A DNA stretch of 64,000 nucleotides from Leuctra nigra (Eukaryota > Arthropoda > Insecta > Plecoptera > Leuctridae): assembly GCA_934045905.1 (NCBI GenBank), contig OW203764.1, forward strand, positions 31,661,629 through 31,725,628, read 5' to 3'. Position numbers and translations under genes: made by a program. The notes beneath the pieces were generated by a model. That model ran no database searches. It had not been told where the DNA came from and was given only the letters and a program-made list of their open reading frames with translations. Positions 24,001-34,262 of the stretch are shown one piece after another. The stretch's first letter is position 1; each line of letters opens with the position of its first letter.

Positions 24001-24235
24001 AGTTCATTTTATAATCGTCCAAGATGGAAACTAAGTGCTGGGTAGGATATGGAATCACATCTGAAAGTGGCACGAGCAGAACCAAGGTTGTCAACTGTTA
24101 TATGGTGTTATCAGCAAGCACATGCTCTATTGATACCTGCTTGATGAAGACGGCATGTTTTTCCCATAGCGACGTCGCCTGTTCTTCCTGCTCCAGCGGC
24201 AGGAATGTCTCGTGTTCTGGAGCAGTAGTTGTCAT
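8683..24235 (-). CDS. Tret1-like MFS sugar transporter with giant repeat insertion (5 exons)
   Basis: Multi-pass plasma-membrane sugar (trehalose/hexose) transporter of the SLC2/Tret1 family. Coding exons, in gene order: 24235-24137, 20900-20759, 14887-11197, 10490-10361, 9015-8683. Phases close exactly (4395 nt, 1464 aa). Family signatures in order: LTPDQASWF before TM2, DHFGRK loop (GRK), GRVFCGLTGG, PESPLWL, QQISGY in TM7, CGRRP, GFRTVPWSILGEIYP, and a PETHRKS C-terminal motif (family PETKG). Without the repeat the protein would be about 521 aa, normal for the family. Residues 294-1236 are 41 copies of a 23-aa charged unit in the cytoplasmic loop between TM6 and TM7. The start ATG at 24235 opens a short cytoplasmic tail running straight into TM1 coding sequence. 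The substrate is inferred from family; which sugar cannot be read. Confidence 0.88.
9128..9685 (+). repeat. tRNA-derived SINE-like repeat with GC-rich body
   Basis: Head 9128-9201 looks like a tRNA: acceptor-like arms GTCCCGA/TCGGGGT, D-arm TAGCTTAATGGTTAAAGCA, B box GGTTCGATTCC. The anticodon loop (CCGGTAA) lacks the invariant U33, so it is not a working tRNA. The GC-rich body (CCGGGGGAGTCCAGCACTGG and following) recurs at 34.78-34.95 kb. Ends in a 23-G run. Confidence 0.55.
9740..10327 (-). mobile_element. Helitron-like non-autonomous element, copy 1
   Basis: Plus-strand view: starts CTAGGAAAAACGCTC and ends TCGCTCGCTCAA. On the element strand it is flanked by A (5') and T (3') without a target duplication. 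Lies in transporter intron 4; its 5' end is 33 bp from the exon 4 donor. Confidence 0.75.
10361..10490 (-). CDS. Transporter exon 4 (functional copy)
   Basis: 130 bp between acceptor GTTTCAG and donor GTGAGT. Encodes CGRRPMGITGGAGMSMCMIG and the following helix up to FPLTALTLLV. It is the only one of five tandem copies of this exon's 5' part that keeps the 3' portion and a donor, so only its acceptor yields the family-consistent frame into exon 5. Confidence 0.87.
10401..10980 (-). repeat. 116-bp tandem repeat: five copies of acceptor plus 5' part of exon 4
   Basis: Copies begin at 10401, 10517, 10633, 10749 and 10865, differing by a few substitutions. Each contains a short pyrimidine tract, acceptor TTTCAG and about 90 bp of exon 4, but not the exon's 3' end or donor. 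Because 116 is not a multiple of 3, reading from one copy into the next shifts frame and soon meets a stop (after ALACPCV). The four upstream copies lie in intron 3. Confidence 0.96.
11197..14887 (-). CDS. Transporter exon 3 with 41-unit coding minisatellite
   Basis: 3691-bp exon between acceptor GTTCCAG and donor GTGAGC, open throughout. It encodes TM2-TM6 (GRK loop, GRVFCG and PESPLWL motifs), then the repeat array, then TM7-TM8 (QQISGY) ending SVVLT. A normal exon of this kind would be about 860 bp; the rest is tandem repeat. No unit carries a stop or frameshift, so coding selection or very recent expansion is likely. Confidence 0.9.
11422..14250 (-). repeat. 69-bp coding minisatellite, 41 copies
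   Basis: Units are exactly 69 bp (anchor block GTTCTTCTCC repeats from 11481 to 14241 at 69-bp steps, 41 occurrences), so the frame is kept. The minus-strand unit encodes EKNN(D/Y)(L/F)(E/D)VKEK(E/K) followed by NHCA(R/K)DYFAS(V/A). Only a few positions vary, and variants occur in recurring combinations (LD with KK; YL with AK), as expected from unequal exchange within the array. The reverse strand is also open and Leu-rich, but that is a by-product. Confidence 0.97.
15788..16018 (-). pseudogene. Remnant of a Helitron-type protein N-terminus
   Basis: 76 codons from a true ATG: very basic, with KAKKRLREIEDQETDEAKSK and SKETPDQTAARR, ending SRAAGIAD. The ETPxQxAxRR-type charged repeats resemble what precedes the Rep/helicase domains in insect Helitron proteins. 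No Rep or helicase domain follows: the frame runs into the family's 3' region and stops. Read as the fossil first part of the autonomous element's gene kept in a deletion derivative. Homology is from memory of the family style, not a search. Confidence 0.45.
16827..20064 (-). mobile_element. Complete-looking 3.24-kb non-LTR retrotransposon (RTE-like)
   Basis: Limits are set by comparison with the uninserted sister sequence at about 31.7 kb. The element is flanked by ACTC (16823-16826 and 20065-20068). Its 3' end (low coordinates) is a short GAA microsatellite rather than poly(A), and it has about 0.3 kb of 5' leader and a single ORF: the usual plan of RTE-clade elements. It lies inside a Helitron-like element, which lies in transporter intron 2. 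Confidence 0.88.
16881..19748 (-). CDS. Non-LTR retrotransposon endonuclease/reverse transcriptase ORF
   Basis: About 955 codons without a stop. N-terminal apurinic-type endonuclease: GTWNVRGLN, ITETKL, GDLNARVG, SDHYLV. Reverse transcriptase: KAPGLDGIN, WREAKIISLFKKGN, YRGISLLN, EEQSGFRRGRS, FIDYEKAFDRV, RQGCCLSPSLFNIYID, FADD active site (FADDQVV), then FKYLGY and a C-terminal RRRWADHVERMSNKR region. It resembles the RTE/'craniofacial development protein 2-like' type of insect elements. The frame opens after a TAA near 19817, but no ATG is found before the endonuclease domain; 19748 is a TTG, so the true start is unresolved. The domains look intact, so a recent insertion is likely. Confidence 0.9.
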   Translation of the reverse strand: MCEGLVTPPRRNYFTHNLQGNKPRICGFNGNGQSKKTDKRHGINETIKFGTWNVRGLNNKVEELDRELNYKNINLAVITETKLKLKGTKDLRNYIMLYSGVPQNRRACSGVALLVDNRWKTRIQSYEFINDRIILTRLKIERGYLTVIGVYAPEEGKKEDTAEFYEELQKQMNKFSNDHVIVAGDLNARVGNQPIPNVVGTFGEAHLNNNGRELCDFASFNNLKITNTFFRKKDINKYTWSARGTKSIIDYVIVNKKLASQVKDTTVFRGSDIYSDHYLVVSKISLLTKWNKNSTSKLKGMCEEVYKVYLLQEESIRDLYEKRINSQMEKYSQVTDVDMEWSNLERILNTAASEALGKRKKVRKRKGLRIWNEDIEIAVKEKQEAYLNYLQLRNVQAKDNYNAKRRKAKDIVRAAHRESWDKFISNVEDDVHGRQTVAYKIMKHLNSTERDTACLNIIKGDQWVEHYKKLWYDSNATSSKTVPQCNADVDRITFEELQEALMASKNRKAPGLDGINVELLKCGGISFKERFLNFLNTCWISYNIPKKWREAKIISLFKKGNRSCCENYRGISLLNTGYKIYAKILNRRLMNISDVLLLEEQSGFRRGRSCMDDIFTLRQVIQKRVEFNLETHMAFIDYEKAFDRVNRETMWKILDKRGYPKHLTEAIKALYYETHISIDIGGGGLRKLEINRGVRQGCCLSPSLFNIYIDDVLREWKKLCKPDVYLNAHEGFNTLLFADDQVVIHRTEDQLQKSLFNLNSICKTYDLKISLAKTKIIAFKGKFPVRSKIVIDNNTLEQVSHFKYLGYDITYLRDNDIQSKIHKFQHICGTIRRSLKNKSRKETQLKFYNVMAVPTLLYGSEAWTLRERDKKDIQASEMRFLRSVKGCCLLDKIRNEDIRAELGMKEINKNISQYRRRWADHVERMSNKRIPKWALHYDPKGRRDIGRPRKRWAAP
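20759..20900 (-). CDS. Transporter exon 2 (TM1 and first extracellular loop)
   Basis: 142 bp between acceptor TTGTCAG and donor GTGAGT. Encodes ILISLIAITGGISTGLLIGF (TM1) and an extracellular loop ending LTPDQASWF. Splits a codon after its first base; with exon 3 this gives Ala. Confidence 0.88.
21271..22040. mobile_element. TIR element with subterminal GACGGAACTTTCG array
   Basis: Flanked by TATCA (21266-21270 and 22041-22045), termini GGTGGTA and TACCGCC. Inside each end are several copies of CGCCGACGGAACTTTCG in inverted orientation. In transporter intron 1. No coding content. Confidence 0.7.
22607..23461 (-). mobile_element. Helitron-like element, copy in transporter intron 1
   Basis: CTAGGAAAACGCTCTGAG end at 22607 and GACGCTCGCTCAA end at 23461; flanks again A/T on the element strand. 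Interior shares the GTTGGTC...ACCATGCAAA segments of the family. Confidence 0.8.
24137..24235 (-). CDS. Transporter exon 1 (N-terminal tail)
   Basis: 33 codons starting ATG ACA ACT ACT; ends in phase 0 at donor GTATCA. Encodes an acidic, Glu-rich cytoplasmic N-terminus ending KHAVFIKQ, which joins the ILISLIAITGG of exon 2. Confidence 0.82.
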
Positions 24236-24499
24236 GGCAACTCTCCTGGAGGACCGGGGGCGACACGACTTATGCCAGGGATCTTGAGAGTAACAAGGAC
24301 ACACTGTTATTGTAAACATTGTCAAATACACAGTTTAGACAAAAAAATATAAAATCATAGATATGAAGTGATACTAAAACTGCCCTACAGAAAGCAACCA
24401 ATCCTGTCCTGTTGTGATCAATTCAAATCCAAACGTTTTAGCAAGTATTAAAATTTTTACAAGTCCACAATTTTAACTTTAGCTTACTAAGAATTGAAA

Positions 24500-24740
24500 A
24501 TGATCTGTAGCATCTAACGGTTCTAATAACTAATTATTTCAAAAAAAATCTGATGTAAAAAATAATCTAATTCTAATTATTCTAACAATTAAAATACTTC
24601 TAAAATTCTAATAATTCTAATAACTAATTTTTCAAAAATAATCGAATTTAAAAATAATCCTATCTGAAAAATATAATTCTAATAATTCTATTAATTCTAA
24701 TTCTAATAACTAATTATTTTAAAAATAATCTAATCTAAAA
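24500..24740. repeat. AATTCTAAT low-complexity array
   Basis: Repeated TAATTCTAATAACTAATT words over about 240 bp, upstream of the transporter start codon. Confidence 0.8.
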
Positions 24741-25735
24741 AAGTATGTGTTTAGGTAGACAAATCGTTGCCATAGTAACAAATTGACAGGTCCCTACCTG
24801 TCAATCTGACAGATACCTTCCTGTCCTCACATGTAGAGTGATCACTTAGGCCAGACAGACAGGCACTTTAAGTAAGTACAAGATAACAAAGCAATGGTTA
24901 CCCATCTACGCATTTTCCAGTTAAATTATCATTAAAAAAGCGATATAAAGCGACATAAAGGGTTGACAACTTCCCAAGAATCGAATTTCGGACACAGCAA
25001 TTCTAAAATTCTCGGAGTAAAATAGTTCTCAACAAATATTGAATTTTGGGGAAAACGTATGCGTACGAAAAGGCGATCTCGCACGAAATCAATGGGTGGG
25101 GGGTGGGGGGGGGGGGGGATCTGGGGAAGGGCCTCCCAGTATCATGCGCGTTTGGGAAAGTTTTGAAATTTCGAAAATGCATTGAGCATTTATATGCGTT
25201 CTGGGCTTCAATCTTCGGCGATTTGATAAAGCGATTTGCTTATTAATTTTAAACATTTGACTGGAGGGCTCCAGTCTTATAATGTGACATCACGAGCAGA
25301 AGCATTAGAGTTGAAATTATTTTGATGCAACTGAGTCAAACTGTCAGAGAATTCAGGAAATCGGAAGTCCGTAGAAATTTCGTTTGACAATTGACGTTCA
25401 TCTACCAGACCATGGCTTCTCATAGGACATCTGCTTTTCTTCTGAAGACAATGCCAACTGCAATGATGTCGAGTGAATTACAAATGTGAAACTCGATTCA
25501 GAGGATTCTCCATTAAACAATGCATCTCCATTATTACGTCACGAGATACAGAGATCGAGTCACAAAACATTCTAACTGCAAGCGACATACACATTTCATC
25601 ACTCTTCACTCACTTTCGTTCATTATTGCAGAAGTATTAAACAAGTAGTTGGTAATTAAAATTTTTATCTGGAAATACAGGTTGTAAAGAAAAAAAATTC
25701 ATAGCAAATAAATGATTCTTGACATGCAATCTATA

Positions 25736-26157
25736 CAGTGTTGAGTAGTAACGTGAAACAAAGTAACATGTTAACTTTTTCGAGTAAAAGTAACTGTAAC
25801 GTGTTACTTTGAAAATAAGGTTTTTGTATTCTTAACATGTTACTTATTTTGAGTAACTTAACTGATTGTAACATGTTACCAATTAATTTTGTTTCCATAG
25901 AATATCCAAATCGTTACACACCAAAAAGTCAATTTAAGAAGGTTAAAAAACACTAAATATTTTGAAAATGCCTCTTGGAAGGCAATTTTGCTGTCTTTTT
26001 AACCTTGTTCGGATCGTTTGACATTTATTTGTGTATTATTTATGACGTAATAGGTTCACAATTTTTTTAAAAGTAACTGTGAAAGTAACTGCTGACTTTA
26101 AGCAAGTAACTGAAACTGTAACACTGATACATTTTAAAAGTAACTTCGCTAACACTG
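25736..26157. mobile_element. hAT-like MITE with AAGTAAC/GTTACTT motifs
   Basis: Termini CAGTGTTG and AACACTG; both halves are rich in GTAACATGTTAC-type palindromes and AAGTAACTG words. A clear 8-bp duplication is not seen. Confidence 0.5.
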
Positions 26158-27321
26158 AACCTCTGAGAGGCGCCTGCAGTAATGCAAGTATTTTTTTAAA
26201 AAAGTTACAAAAACGTCGAGTAGGAATTTTTGGGTTTGTGTAAGACACTCTAATGTTTAATGATTGTTTAATCCTGTCTATAATATAGGGGATTCTGTAG
26301 GCCTGGGATTACCGCTATCAATGATGCGAGGTAATATAAAGTAATAAATGTGGCAATTACCTCTCTCATAAAGTCTGCCGGCGTTATTTTGTTTGCCTGT
26401 TACATATTTTACTTTTTACAAATCGCAGACATAAAATAGCATTTATAACTTTGTAGTGCATTTGTTGATGTACTCATCACATAAACGCTAATCATTTTGT
26501 AGATGCTGTCTAGACATTGTAGATTTCAGACATTTTAAAAGCGGGTGCAACAAATTGAGAACTAGACAATTGGCACAAAGACACTCACGTAAATAATGGA
26601 GACTGAGAATAGACTTATATGAGAAAGAGATTTAAAGTGTCTCTACGGGTAATTTCTACATGAAATTGAATGTCCGCTTCATAAACACTGCAAAATATTG
26701 ACTCTAGTGAATTTTTCTCAAACTTTGTAAGAAGGAACAAAAATATATAAGTAGATTTTTTGTATTGTACACATTTTTTCAAATGGGCTTCCCTGACTCC
26801 CCTTGGAGTCATCACTCTTTCAAGAATTATTTTCAATAATTGGGATTTTTGTAAAAAAAAATCGAGGTGAAACTGTTTAAAGTGTCAATAAAGTAAATAT
26901 CAATAGTGCCAATAGTGTCAATGTCGAGTGTGAAAATGGTCTTGCTCACCCTTTAACCTCTGGAGTTTCTCCTCGTGATGCAGTCAGACAATGAATGATA
27001 ATTTGTTGATTACATCTGCTTGTATCAGACCTGTGTCTTACATGCCGATAAAAGCAGCGTAGAGTTAACAAGTGTCTCAAGAAGCAGTGAAGTGCAGTTT
27101 ACTATATCTCACGTTTCAAGACCATCTGGGCTCATTCAAGCGTCATTATTGTCGCGATAAAATGCGATCGAGTGCTTTTTTCAAAACAATTACACTAATT
27201 TACAGATTTCAATTATTTGTTAATGAAACAAGAAGATACGCTATATAATTTGGCGAACAATACGACAAATGCGATTATATTTACATACTAAATCCCACTT
27301 AGCAATTTTTTTTAAATCACC

Positions 27322-27444
27322 GTCCCGATAAGTAAGAGAAAGTTCACCTTAGCCTAAAGTGGACTTTAGCGGTCTAGATGGCTGTGTTTCATTGGCTGTT
27401 CCATGGATTTAGCCGATAAATTCTGCCGCTAACTTTATCGGGAC
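27322..27444. mobile_element. Small MITE with GTCCCGATAA termini
   Basis: GTCCCGATAAG at the left and CTTTATCGGGAC at the right, 123 bp overall. Confidence 0.6.
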
Positions 27445-27844
27445 ATTGTATACCCACTACCAATAGTTCCTATGCCGGTTTCCCATACCAATATGAGGAT
27501 TTGGCCGGCTTCTTTTGACGCTGACCCTACAACTGGGCCTAAGTTGATTTTAATGATGGTTTAAAAGTCACGATTCACAAATTCTCGGTTTTTAGAAAAT
27601 GTGTTCAATAAATAAATTTAATAAATGAAAGCTATTTTGACCATGAAAGAAGCATATTAATTTTATGTTCGTTAGAAAAATGATTGTAAAAAAGGACACG
27701 TAGTAACTATTGGAGCTTCCCAAAAGAAATGCGAGTCCAAGCGCACTCCCATTCTTCCCCAATATAACCCATGACGCGATTTTCAAAAAACATTCCATAA
27801 GACTACATTGACACTAGATACTAAGCTAATATGAAGCTACTTAC

Positions 27845-27930
27845 CCCACACTCTCGCCTCCACGGTCAGTGCAACTCGACTAGTGACATAGTTCGAAGTC
27901 TCTCACATACAGTCGCGGCTTATCATCAGA
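27845..27930 (-). promoter_or_regulatory. Candidate promoter/5'UTR exon of the transporter gene
   Basis: On the minus strand a GC-richer stretch ends GCGAGAGTGTGGG|GTAAGT, a good donor, with no ATG. It could be the non-coding first exon splicing to exon 1 at about 24.2 kb. No TATA box or initiator was established. Confidence 0.25.
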
Positions 27931-28201
27931 AGAGACCAATCAGCATTCTCTTCCCGAGCCAACCTCGCGCATGATCTCGCTGTTTACTGCCGATTTAATT
28001 GTGCAGCTGGAGAGGCGATCTTTCGTTGATGCACGCAAACAATTAAGACTTGGGTTACAACATACGAGGAAGGAAGACATGAGTTACAAGGAAAACAAAC
28101 GAGTTATAAGTCAAGTGACACTTTATTTTGATAGTTATCAATACTAACGTAATCTCATAGTTAACGATTCAAATGATCACACGAAGTTCACGAATCATTA
28201 A

Positions 28202-28747
28202 TTGAGCGAGCGTAGCGAGCGTCACCACGGAACTCGTGGCACTTTCTCTGTTTTTTTTTTGTTTTTTTGCCTGCACTGTCCAGGTCAAACCGCACAACCA
28301 ATCGATCTGAAATATTGTACACATACTAACGTAATCTATGCGGTCTCTGGGATCGTTTTTAAAAGGGATCCTCTGAATGGTTCAAAAATAAAAAATATTA
28401 TCTTTCGATTGGTTGGTTCGATCAATTTGAAATTTGAAAATTTGATCTAATTTTATGTTCACACACTTATCGTATGAGTGGTCCCAGATATATATTTTTT
28501 AAAGATATCCTGTGATTTTTGAATATAAAGGGACAGTTCAATCATAAAGGTTCAATCGATCAACTTAAAAACTTTGCATGGTTATTGGGACCAATATTTT
28601 AGGAATATTTGGAGATTTTTATAAAAGTCTGATGAAATTCAAGAATTGGCCTAAATTAATGATATTTTCGATAGACAGAATTTCGGTTCGAGGTGTTGCG
28701 CGTATCCGTGCTCGCTCATCAACGCGTTACACAGAGCGTTTTCCTAG
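28202..28747 (+). mobile_element. Helitron-like element, copy at 28.2 kb
   Basis: Starts TTGAGCGAGCGTAGCGAGCG after an A, ends GAGCGTTTTCCTAG before a T. The 3' end has the AACGCGTT palindrome inside a CGCTC/GAGCG stem just before the terminal CTAG. Confidence 0.8.
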
Positions 28748-29085
28748 TTTAAAAATAATTTTAACATGCAAATTAACCAATTGTCAATTAAAAATTATCT
28801 TTGCTGTAAAAAAATTCAGTGCGTTTCAATTTTCCACATATCTGTTTGTGTTGTTATCAAGATGGGTGTATCCAGGATATAATTTCGGAGGGGCCGGACA
28901 TTATTACCTGATGATTAAGAACGAACTATACTAAAGTCAGAGGATTTCAGGTAACTGCCAGGTATTCGTTTTGGTACAATTTCTAATCGTATCGCGCCAG
29001 AATTTTTCCCCTGCCCCCAGGTTGTATGGGGCCCCATGCCTGCCCCTCTGTCTGCCCTCCACCTGAATATACTCTTGGTTTATAT

Positions 29086-29202
29086 AATATAATATAATAT
29101 AATATCATATAATATCATATAATATAAAATAATATAATATAATATCATATCATATATTATAATATCATAAAATATAATAATAATATAATATAATTTTCTT
29201 TA
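29086..29202. repeat. AATAT-rich low-complexity array
   Basis: Imperfect repeats of ATAATATAAT and ATAATATCAT, about 115 bp, just beyond the 3' end of the 5'-nucleotidase-like gene. Confidence 0.9.
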
Positions 29203-29287
29203 TTTTGTATTGTCACACAGAATATAACTGCATGTGCAAGTTAAAAGCTAGTAGCCATGCTGTTACTGTGGTCTATTAAGAACACTG

Positions 29288-29293
29288 TTTATT
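29288..29293 (-). terminator. Polyadenylation signal AATAAA of the 5'-nucleotidase-like gene
   Basis: AATAAA on the minus strand 46 bp after the stop codon. Confidence 0.5.
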
Positions 29294-29338
29294 CTATAAT
29301 GTCCACGTCTTGAGGTTGTGTAGTGAAAGTGATGTGTT

Positions 29339-29439
29339 TTAGTGACGTGGATGCAGAATCCGTAGTCGGCCGTCAATGCCCGTGCTCACTGGACTCTTCT
29401 TCATCAAGTAGTCGATCACAACGTCGTTGTCCAAGCGAC
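29339..29439 (-). CDS. 5'-nucleotidase-like terminal exon 5
   Basis: 101 bp after acceptor TTTCAG. Encodes RLDNDVVIDYLMKKSPVSTG and GRLRILHPRH, then TAA; matches the end of the family's C-domain. Phase joins exon 4 exactly (G|GT). No GPI signal follows. Confidence 0.82.
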
Positions 29440-32400
29440 CTGAAACAACAATACGTGAATCAACCTTCCAGTGATGATTATTACCCCCCTTGGACCTTCA
29501 GTGTCCCCCCCCCCCCTTTGGAGAGTTTTAAAATGATATTAAATATAAAACTTATAGAAATTGTGTAAATATTCAGTGATAACAGGGTATTTATGCGTAT
29601 ACATACTTGTCCTCCTATTGAAAGTTTAGGGAAAAATTATGAAATGTCGGTATTTGGCATTGATCATGTTTTGTTTTTCAACAGATTAGAATTCTGCTGA
29701 GAAAATTAAACGTCAGAAATGCCTAAAACCCTGTAAATTCAATCCAGAAATTCAACATTTTTCCCGGGGCCATGCGCCCCGGACCCGCATAAGTCAAGAC
29801 TCCCCCCTCATTGTTTTTATTGAGCGAGCGAAGCGAGCGACTCCTATGGCTCTTTTGGCACGAACCTCTGTCTTTTTTGTTTTTTTTCTGTTACTGAGGG
29901 TATAGAGGTCACAGTTTTTCTTCGATCTAGCTGTAATTTTGCGCACATTTTCGGACATTCTCTGGGCGTTGCAGACCCTATTTTTTTTAAAATCCATTAA
30001 TTGGTTAAATGTTTAAATAAATATCTCCTGATAGGTTAAAAAATGAAAATGGTCTTCGACAAATGTGATCAATCTTATTTTGCACGGACATTAAGACCAA
30101 CATTGCCTCTTTTTTCACAAATTTTTAGCCAAATCCTTCCATTTGTTAAAATTTAAAAAAGCTCATGTGATTATTGAAATTTACACTAGAACTTGACCGA
30201 TCAACTTAAAACTTTGCATGGTAATTGGGACCAACATTATCTGTACTTTTAACAATTTTCAGACTAATCTGTGTTTGAATCCAAAAGTTATTGACAGTTT
30301 AGGGACATTTTGCGTGTTGGTTGTCAAATTTCTCGAATTTCATAACTCACGGCAACTTTGAATCTTCAGTCCAAGGTAGACTGAGAGCAGAAACTGATAT
30401 GAAACTGATATGACCGTTCATAATAATATGATCTAATATTGTGTTCACACACTTTTACCACATGAGTGGTCCCAGGTATTTTTTTGGACGAGATCCTGTG
30501 ATTTTTGAAAATTAAAAGGGAATCGTTCAATCATAAAGGTTCAATCAATCAACATAAAACTTTGCATGGCTATTGGGACAAATATATTTGGAATTGTTGG
30601 AGATTTTCATACAAGTCTGTGACGAAATCCAAGAATTATTGGCATTTAAGGACATTTTCGATAGACAGAATTTCGGTTCGAGGTGTTGCGCGTATCCGTG
30701 CTCGCTCATCAACGCGTTACTCAGAGCGTTTTCCTAGTGTTATAATGTGAGTGTGCTTATGTTTGGCATGTTTTTTTTAGATTCATTTAGTTTAAACTAC
30801 TTATACCTAAGAATTACGTTTTACGATTACGATTCGATTCAATCGTAATCGGGAACACCCCTAATACATTTTGTTGTGCTCACCCTAAAATTTTATTGCC
30901 CCTCTTGTAAAAGTGTCTGAAATTATCACTGCTTATTTCACACATTTTAGCAGCTAATTACCCTATACAATTTATTGTCCTAATTGTAATTGATAATATT
31001 TCGGCAGATATTGTCTGACGTACTGACATGATCGTCAAGTGTTGCCACTAAGCTTTCAGGTGATATATTAATACTAGGAAAACGCTCTGTGTAACGCGTT
31101 GAATGAGCGAGCACGACACGTGCGCAAACATTAACCGAATATGCGTTCGTAACACACAGAAAACATTATTTTAAGTCAAACTGAAAGCAAACTACGATCC
31201 ACTGAATCAATATAAAACAATGTGTCATTGTATGACCACCATTAATGTGTAATCCGAGATATACCTAACCTTCAAGGAAATGTCAGGCTAGACAGAAGCT
31301 CAGAAACGGAATAAATCCAACGTTTCCAAGAATAAAATAATTTGAAATAATCAATCCCCTGGACAAAAACTGTAGATACCTAATATCTATGCTTTAAAAG
31401 CGATTCAATTTTACTAATACCTTCACAAAGTACACCAAATTGCCAAAATTATCAACGAAAAGAAGCACAATGCAGGAGAGATTTGGAATGACGTGTGAAC
31501 GCTAGAAGAGAACAAACGCCACTCAATGATATTATTGAAATGTGAGCTTATGTTTCTAATCCCTCCTGGATGCAAAATCAGCCAAGTAGAAACACGGGAG
31601 GCACGGCCATCAGAACTACGAATTGACGAAAAGACAATCAAGGTCCTTAAAAACTCGAAATGATTTGTTGGAAACTATGATCCAAATTGAATTATTCAAA
31701 TTTGATCAACTCAATACACATAAAAATATCTGCTTTTCACTAAAAAAGTGTACATACCATCAAAACACTCTTGTACCTAAAGCAAATCAGATTCAGTTGC
31801 ATTGGAAAGACATTCATTTTCAATGTTTCAATTCTGACAGCTATTAAAAATGTCAATAAGTGCATACTTTCTTGACAGATTCGGCTGAAAATTGGTAAAA
31901 TAAGTGACATTGTTGGTCTTACTGACCATGCTAAATATGAGTTTGATCACATTTCTCGAAGACCATTTTCATTTTTTAGGCTATCAGGAGATACTTATTT
32001 TAACAATGAACCAATGGATGGATTTCAAAAAAAAATTGGGTCTGCAAACAGAGAAGGTTGTCTTTACATGTGTGCAAAATTTCAGGTCGATCGGTGAAAC
32101 GGTGCGACTTCTATTGCTTCCTTTAGCATACAAAAACAAAAACAAAAAAAAAAACAAAAAAAAAAACAGAGGTCCGTGCTAAAAGAGCCAAATGGAGTCG
32201 CTCGCTTCGCTCGCTCAATGAGCTTTGTTTGGGGCTGGGTTCGGATAACTCCAGCAGTATATTCAACCCAAAGAATACAATTTAGGGCAAGATAAGTTGT
32301 ACTTGTACATATGCAAAGCAGGTCTTCCATGAACGCAAAATAACGCGCAATTCCCAACACCATGTTGGCCGCACAGACAATGAGAATTTGAATCACGACA

Positions 32401-34229
32401 ACATGGCGTTCGAATTCGTGGTGCGATACGAATTTGCGTTCACGGAACAAGAATTTAAGAAACATTATAGAACTACAACTCAAAAATGATTTTTGTAGTG
32501 CAGCGCTTGGCCGTTTTATAGCAAATTGAGAGAAAGAGAAACATTGTTTCATAAGTGGGTGTAACTTTGATAGGATGTTCACATGATGTCTGATTGTATA
32601 TTACCTATAGTAGCACTTTTTAATTATTTCTCCGTGAATTGTTAATTAGGCGCCGGTTATTCAACAAAACCGCTCAAAACCATGAAATTTCTGATTCGAT
32701 TGGAGAACAAACCCGTAAACCAATGATCTCAAATTGTAATCATGATTAGATAAAAGACAAACTTAGGGTGATCACTAAGGCACATTTTAATTAAATTTAA
32801 TACGGCACCCATTGAGATAAGAAAATATACCATTTTTCACCAAAAATCAACTAATTATTACTAACTAGAGGGTCCCGTCATGTAAAACATGACCAATGTG
32901 CACCAGTGAGTTATGCGTAAATATAAAACGTCAGCAATATTTGTCAGCAGAGTGTGCGTCGTTAATACACTTGACGTCGAATACGTTAACAAATGAGGAA
33001 CGAAGAAAAGCAATTTGATCATGCCTATTATGGTGAAACAATTTCATATAAGTTTCCAAATTTACACCAGAGTATTCGTACGAAGTAAAAATAAGAAGAA
33101 AAACATATGTATGCGCCGTAAAAAATATATTATATATATACATTACGTTGATACCGTGACCTGATGCCCACGACCTTTTCTTCATTTGTGATGCTATGCT
33201 ATTACAGGTATCAACGGTTTTATTACGTTCCTCAGGATGTAGGGCGGAAGAAAATTTGTTTGATTTTGCGGTGCACAATTTTGGATTGTAATCAAGCTCT
33301 ATCAAGTACCGTTTCACTGTTAACAAATAACCTCTTACAATAACTCATGTCACCATTACAAATGATTGGTTGATGTCAGAAATACTGTTCTCTGAGCTCA
33401 CTTCAAGAATATTGAAATGGACTTCAGCCCATCTACCTCTAATTAAAGTATAGATATTCAGTTAACAATGTAAAACTTAAACATTGGTGCTTCAAACTTT
33501 ATCAACATCAACATGAATTCGTTGTCAATACATGACTCAATAATACAGACCACTCTACGAAATAAGAAACGACTGAAAAACAACATTATTTAAAAACTTC
33601 GTCGGTTTGTTGGTTTGAGGGTTACAGAGCCGTGTTGATTAAATGTAGGAAGAAAATAATACGTTTGATCGTTTGCAAATTGTATCTTGAGGCCAATGTT
33701 AAAAATCTATCGGCTTTGTTTGGTTTTCATGGCCCTCTAAAATACAGAGGAAATGAAAAATTTATAAAAATTACACTTTGACGTTTCTTTGAGTGAAGAA
33801 ATTTTCTATGGTATGTCTCTTTTGAACGGTTATTATGTGTTATAGTAGATTTTTTACACACTCAAAGTTTTAAGGATTAGGTACGTGTTAGGTAAGTTAC
33901 GGTTATTTCTTTACTTTGTGAAGGCAAAAGACGTATTTTTAGACACAATTGGCAATGAAAGGCCACCATTTTAAATACAAAATAGTGCCGTTTTCAATGT
34001 AATGTAAAGATTTGGACAGTTATTCTGTGTTAAAATACATTTCTTATAAACACAAAGGGATAAGGATTGCCATTTAGGTAAGTTTCAGTTATTTATTTAT
34101 GCACAAAGAGCAGAAGATGTATTTTGGACATGATTTGGGCAATGTGACGTCGACCATTTTAATTTTAAATACAACATAGAGAGTGTGCGCGCGAAATTGA
34201 GAGGATGCGCGCGCAGGCGTTCCTGACAC

Positions 34230-34262
<33 letters not shown>

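Larger units (their letters stand above)
24236..27321. other. Upstream region of the transporter gene, no coding sequence recognised
   Basis: Holds the AT array, the hAT-like MITE at 25.7 kb and a G tract at about 25.09 kb. A possible untranslated exon ends at a donor-like GTGAGC at about 26949 (minus). Confidence 0.4.

Noticed and set aside
28202..28450. Short protein-like frames beginning SERSERHHGT at several places
   Set aside because: They begin at the TTGAGCGAGCG end of the Helitron-like family (a TTG, not ATG) and are just the translated palindromic terminus.
32082..32582. 166-codon minus-strand frame as a membrane-protein gene
   Set aside because: Its C-terminal third is Helitron-like terminus, no family is recognisable, and there is no splice or promoter context. 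Kept only as a note.
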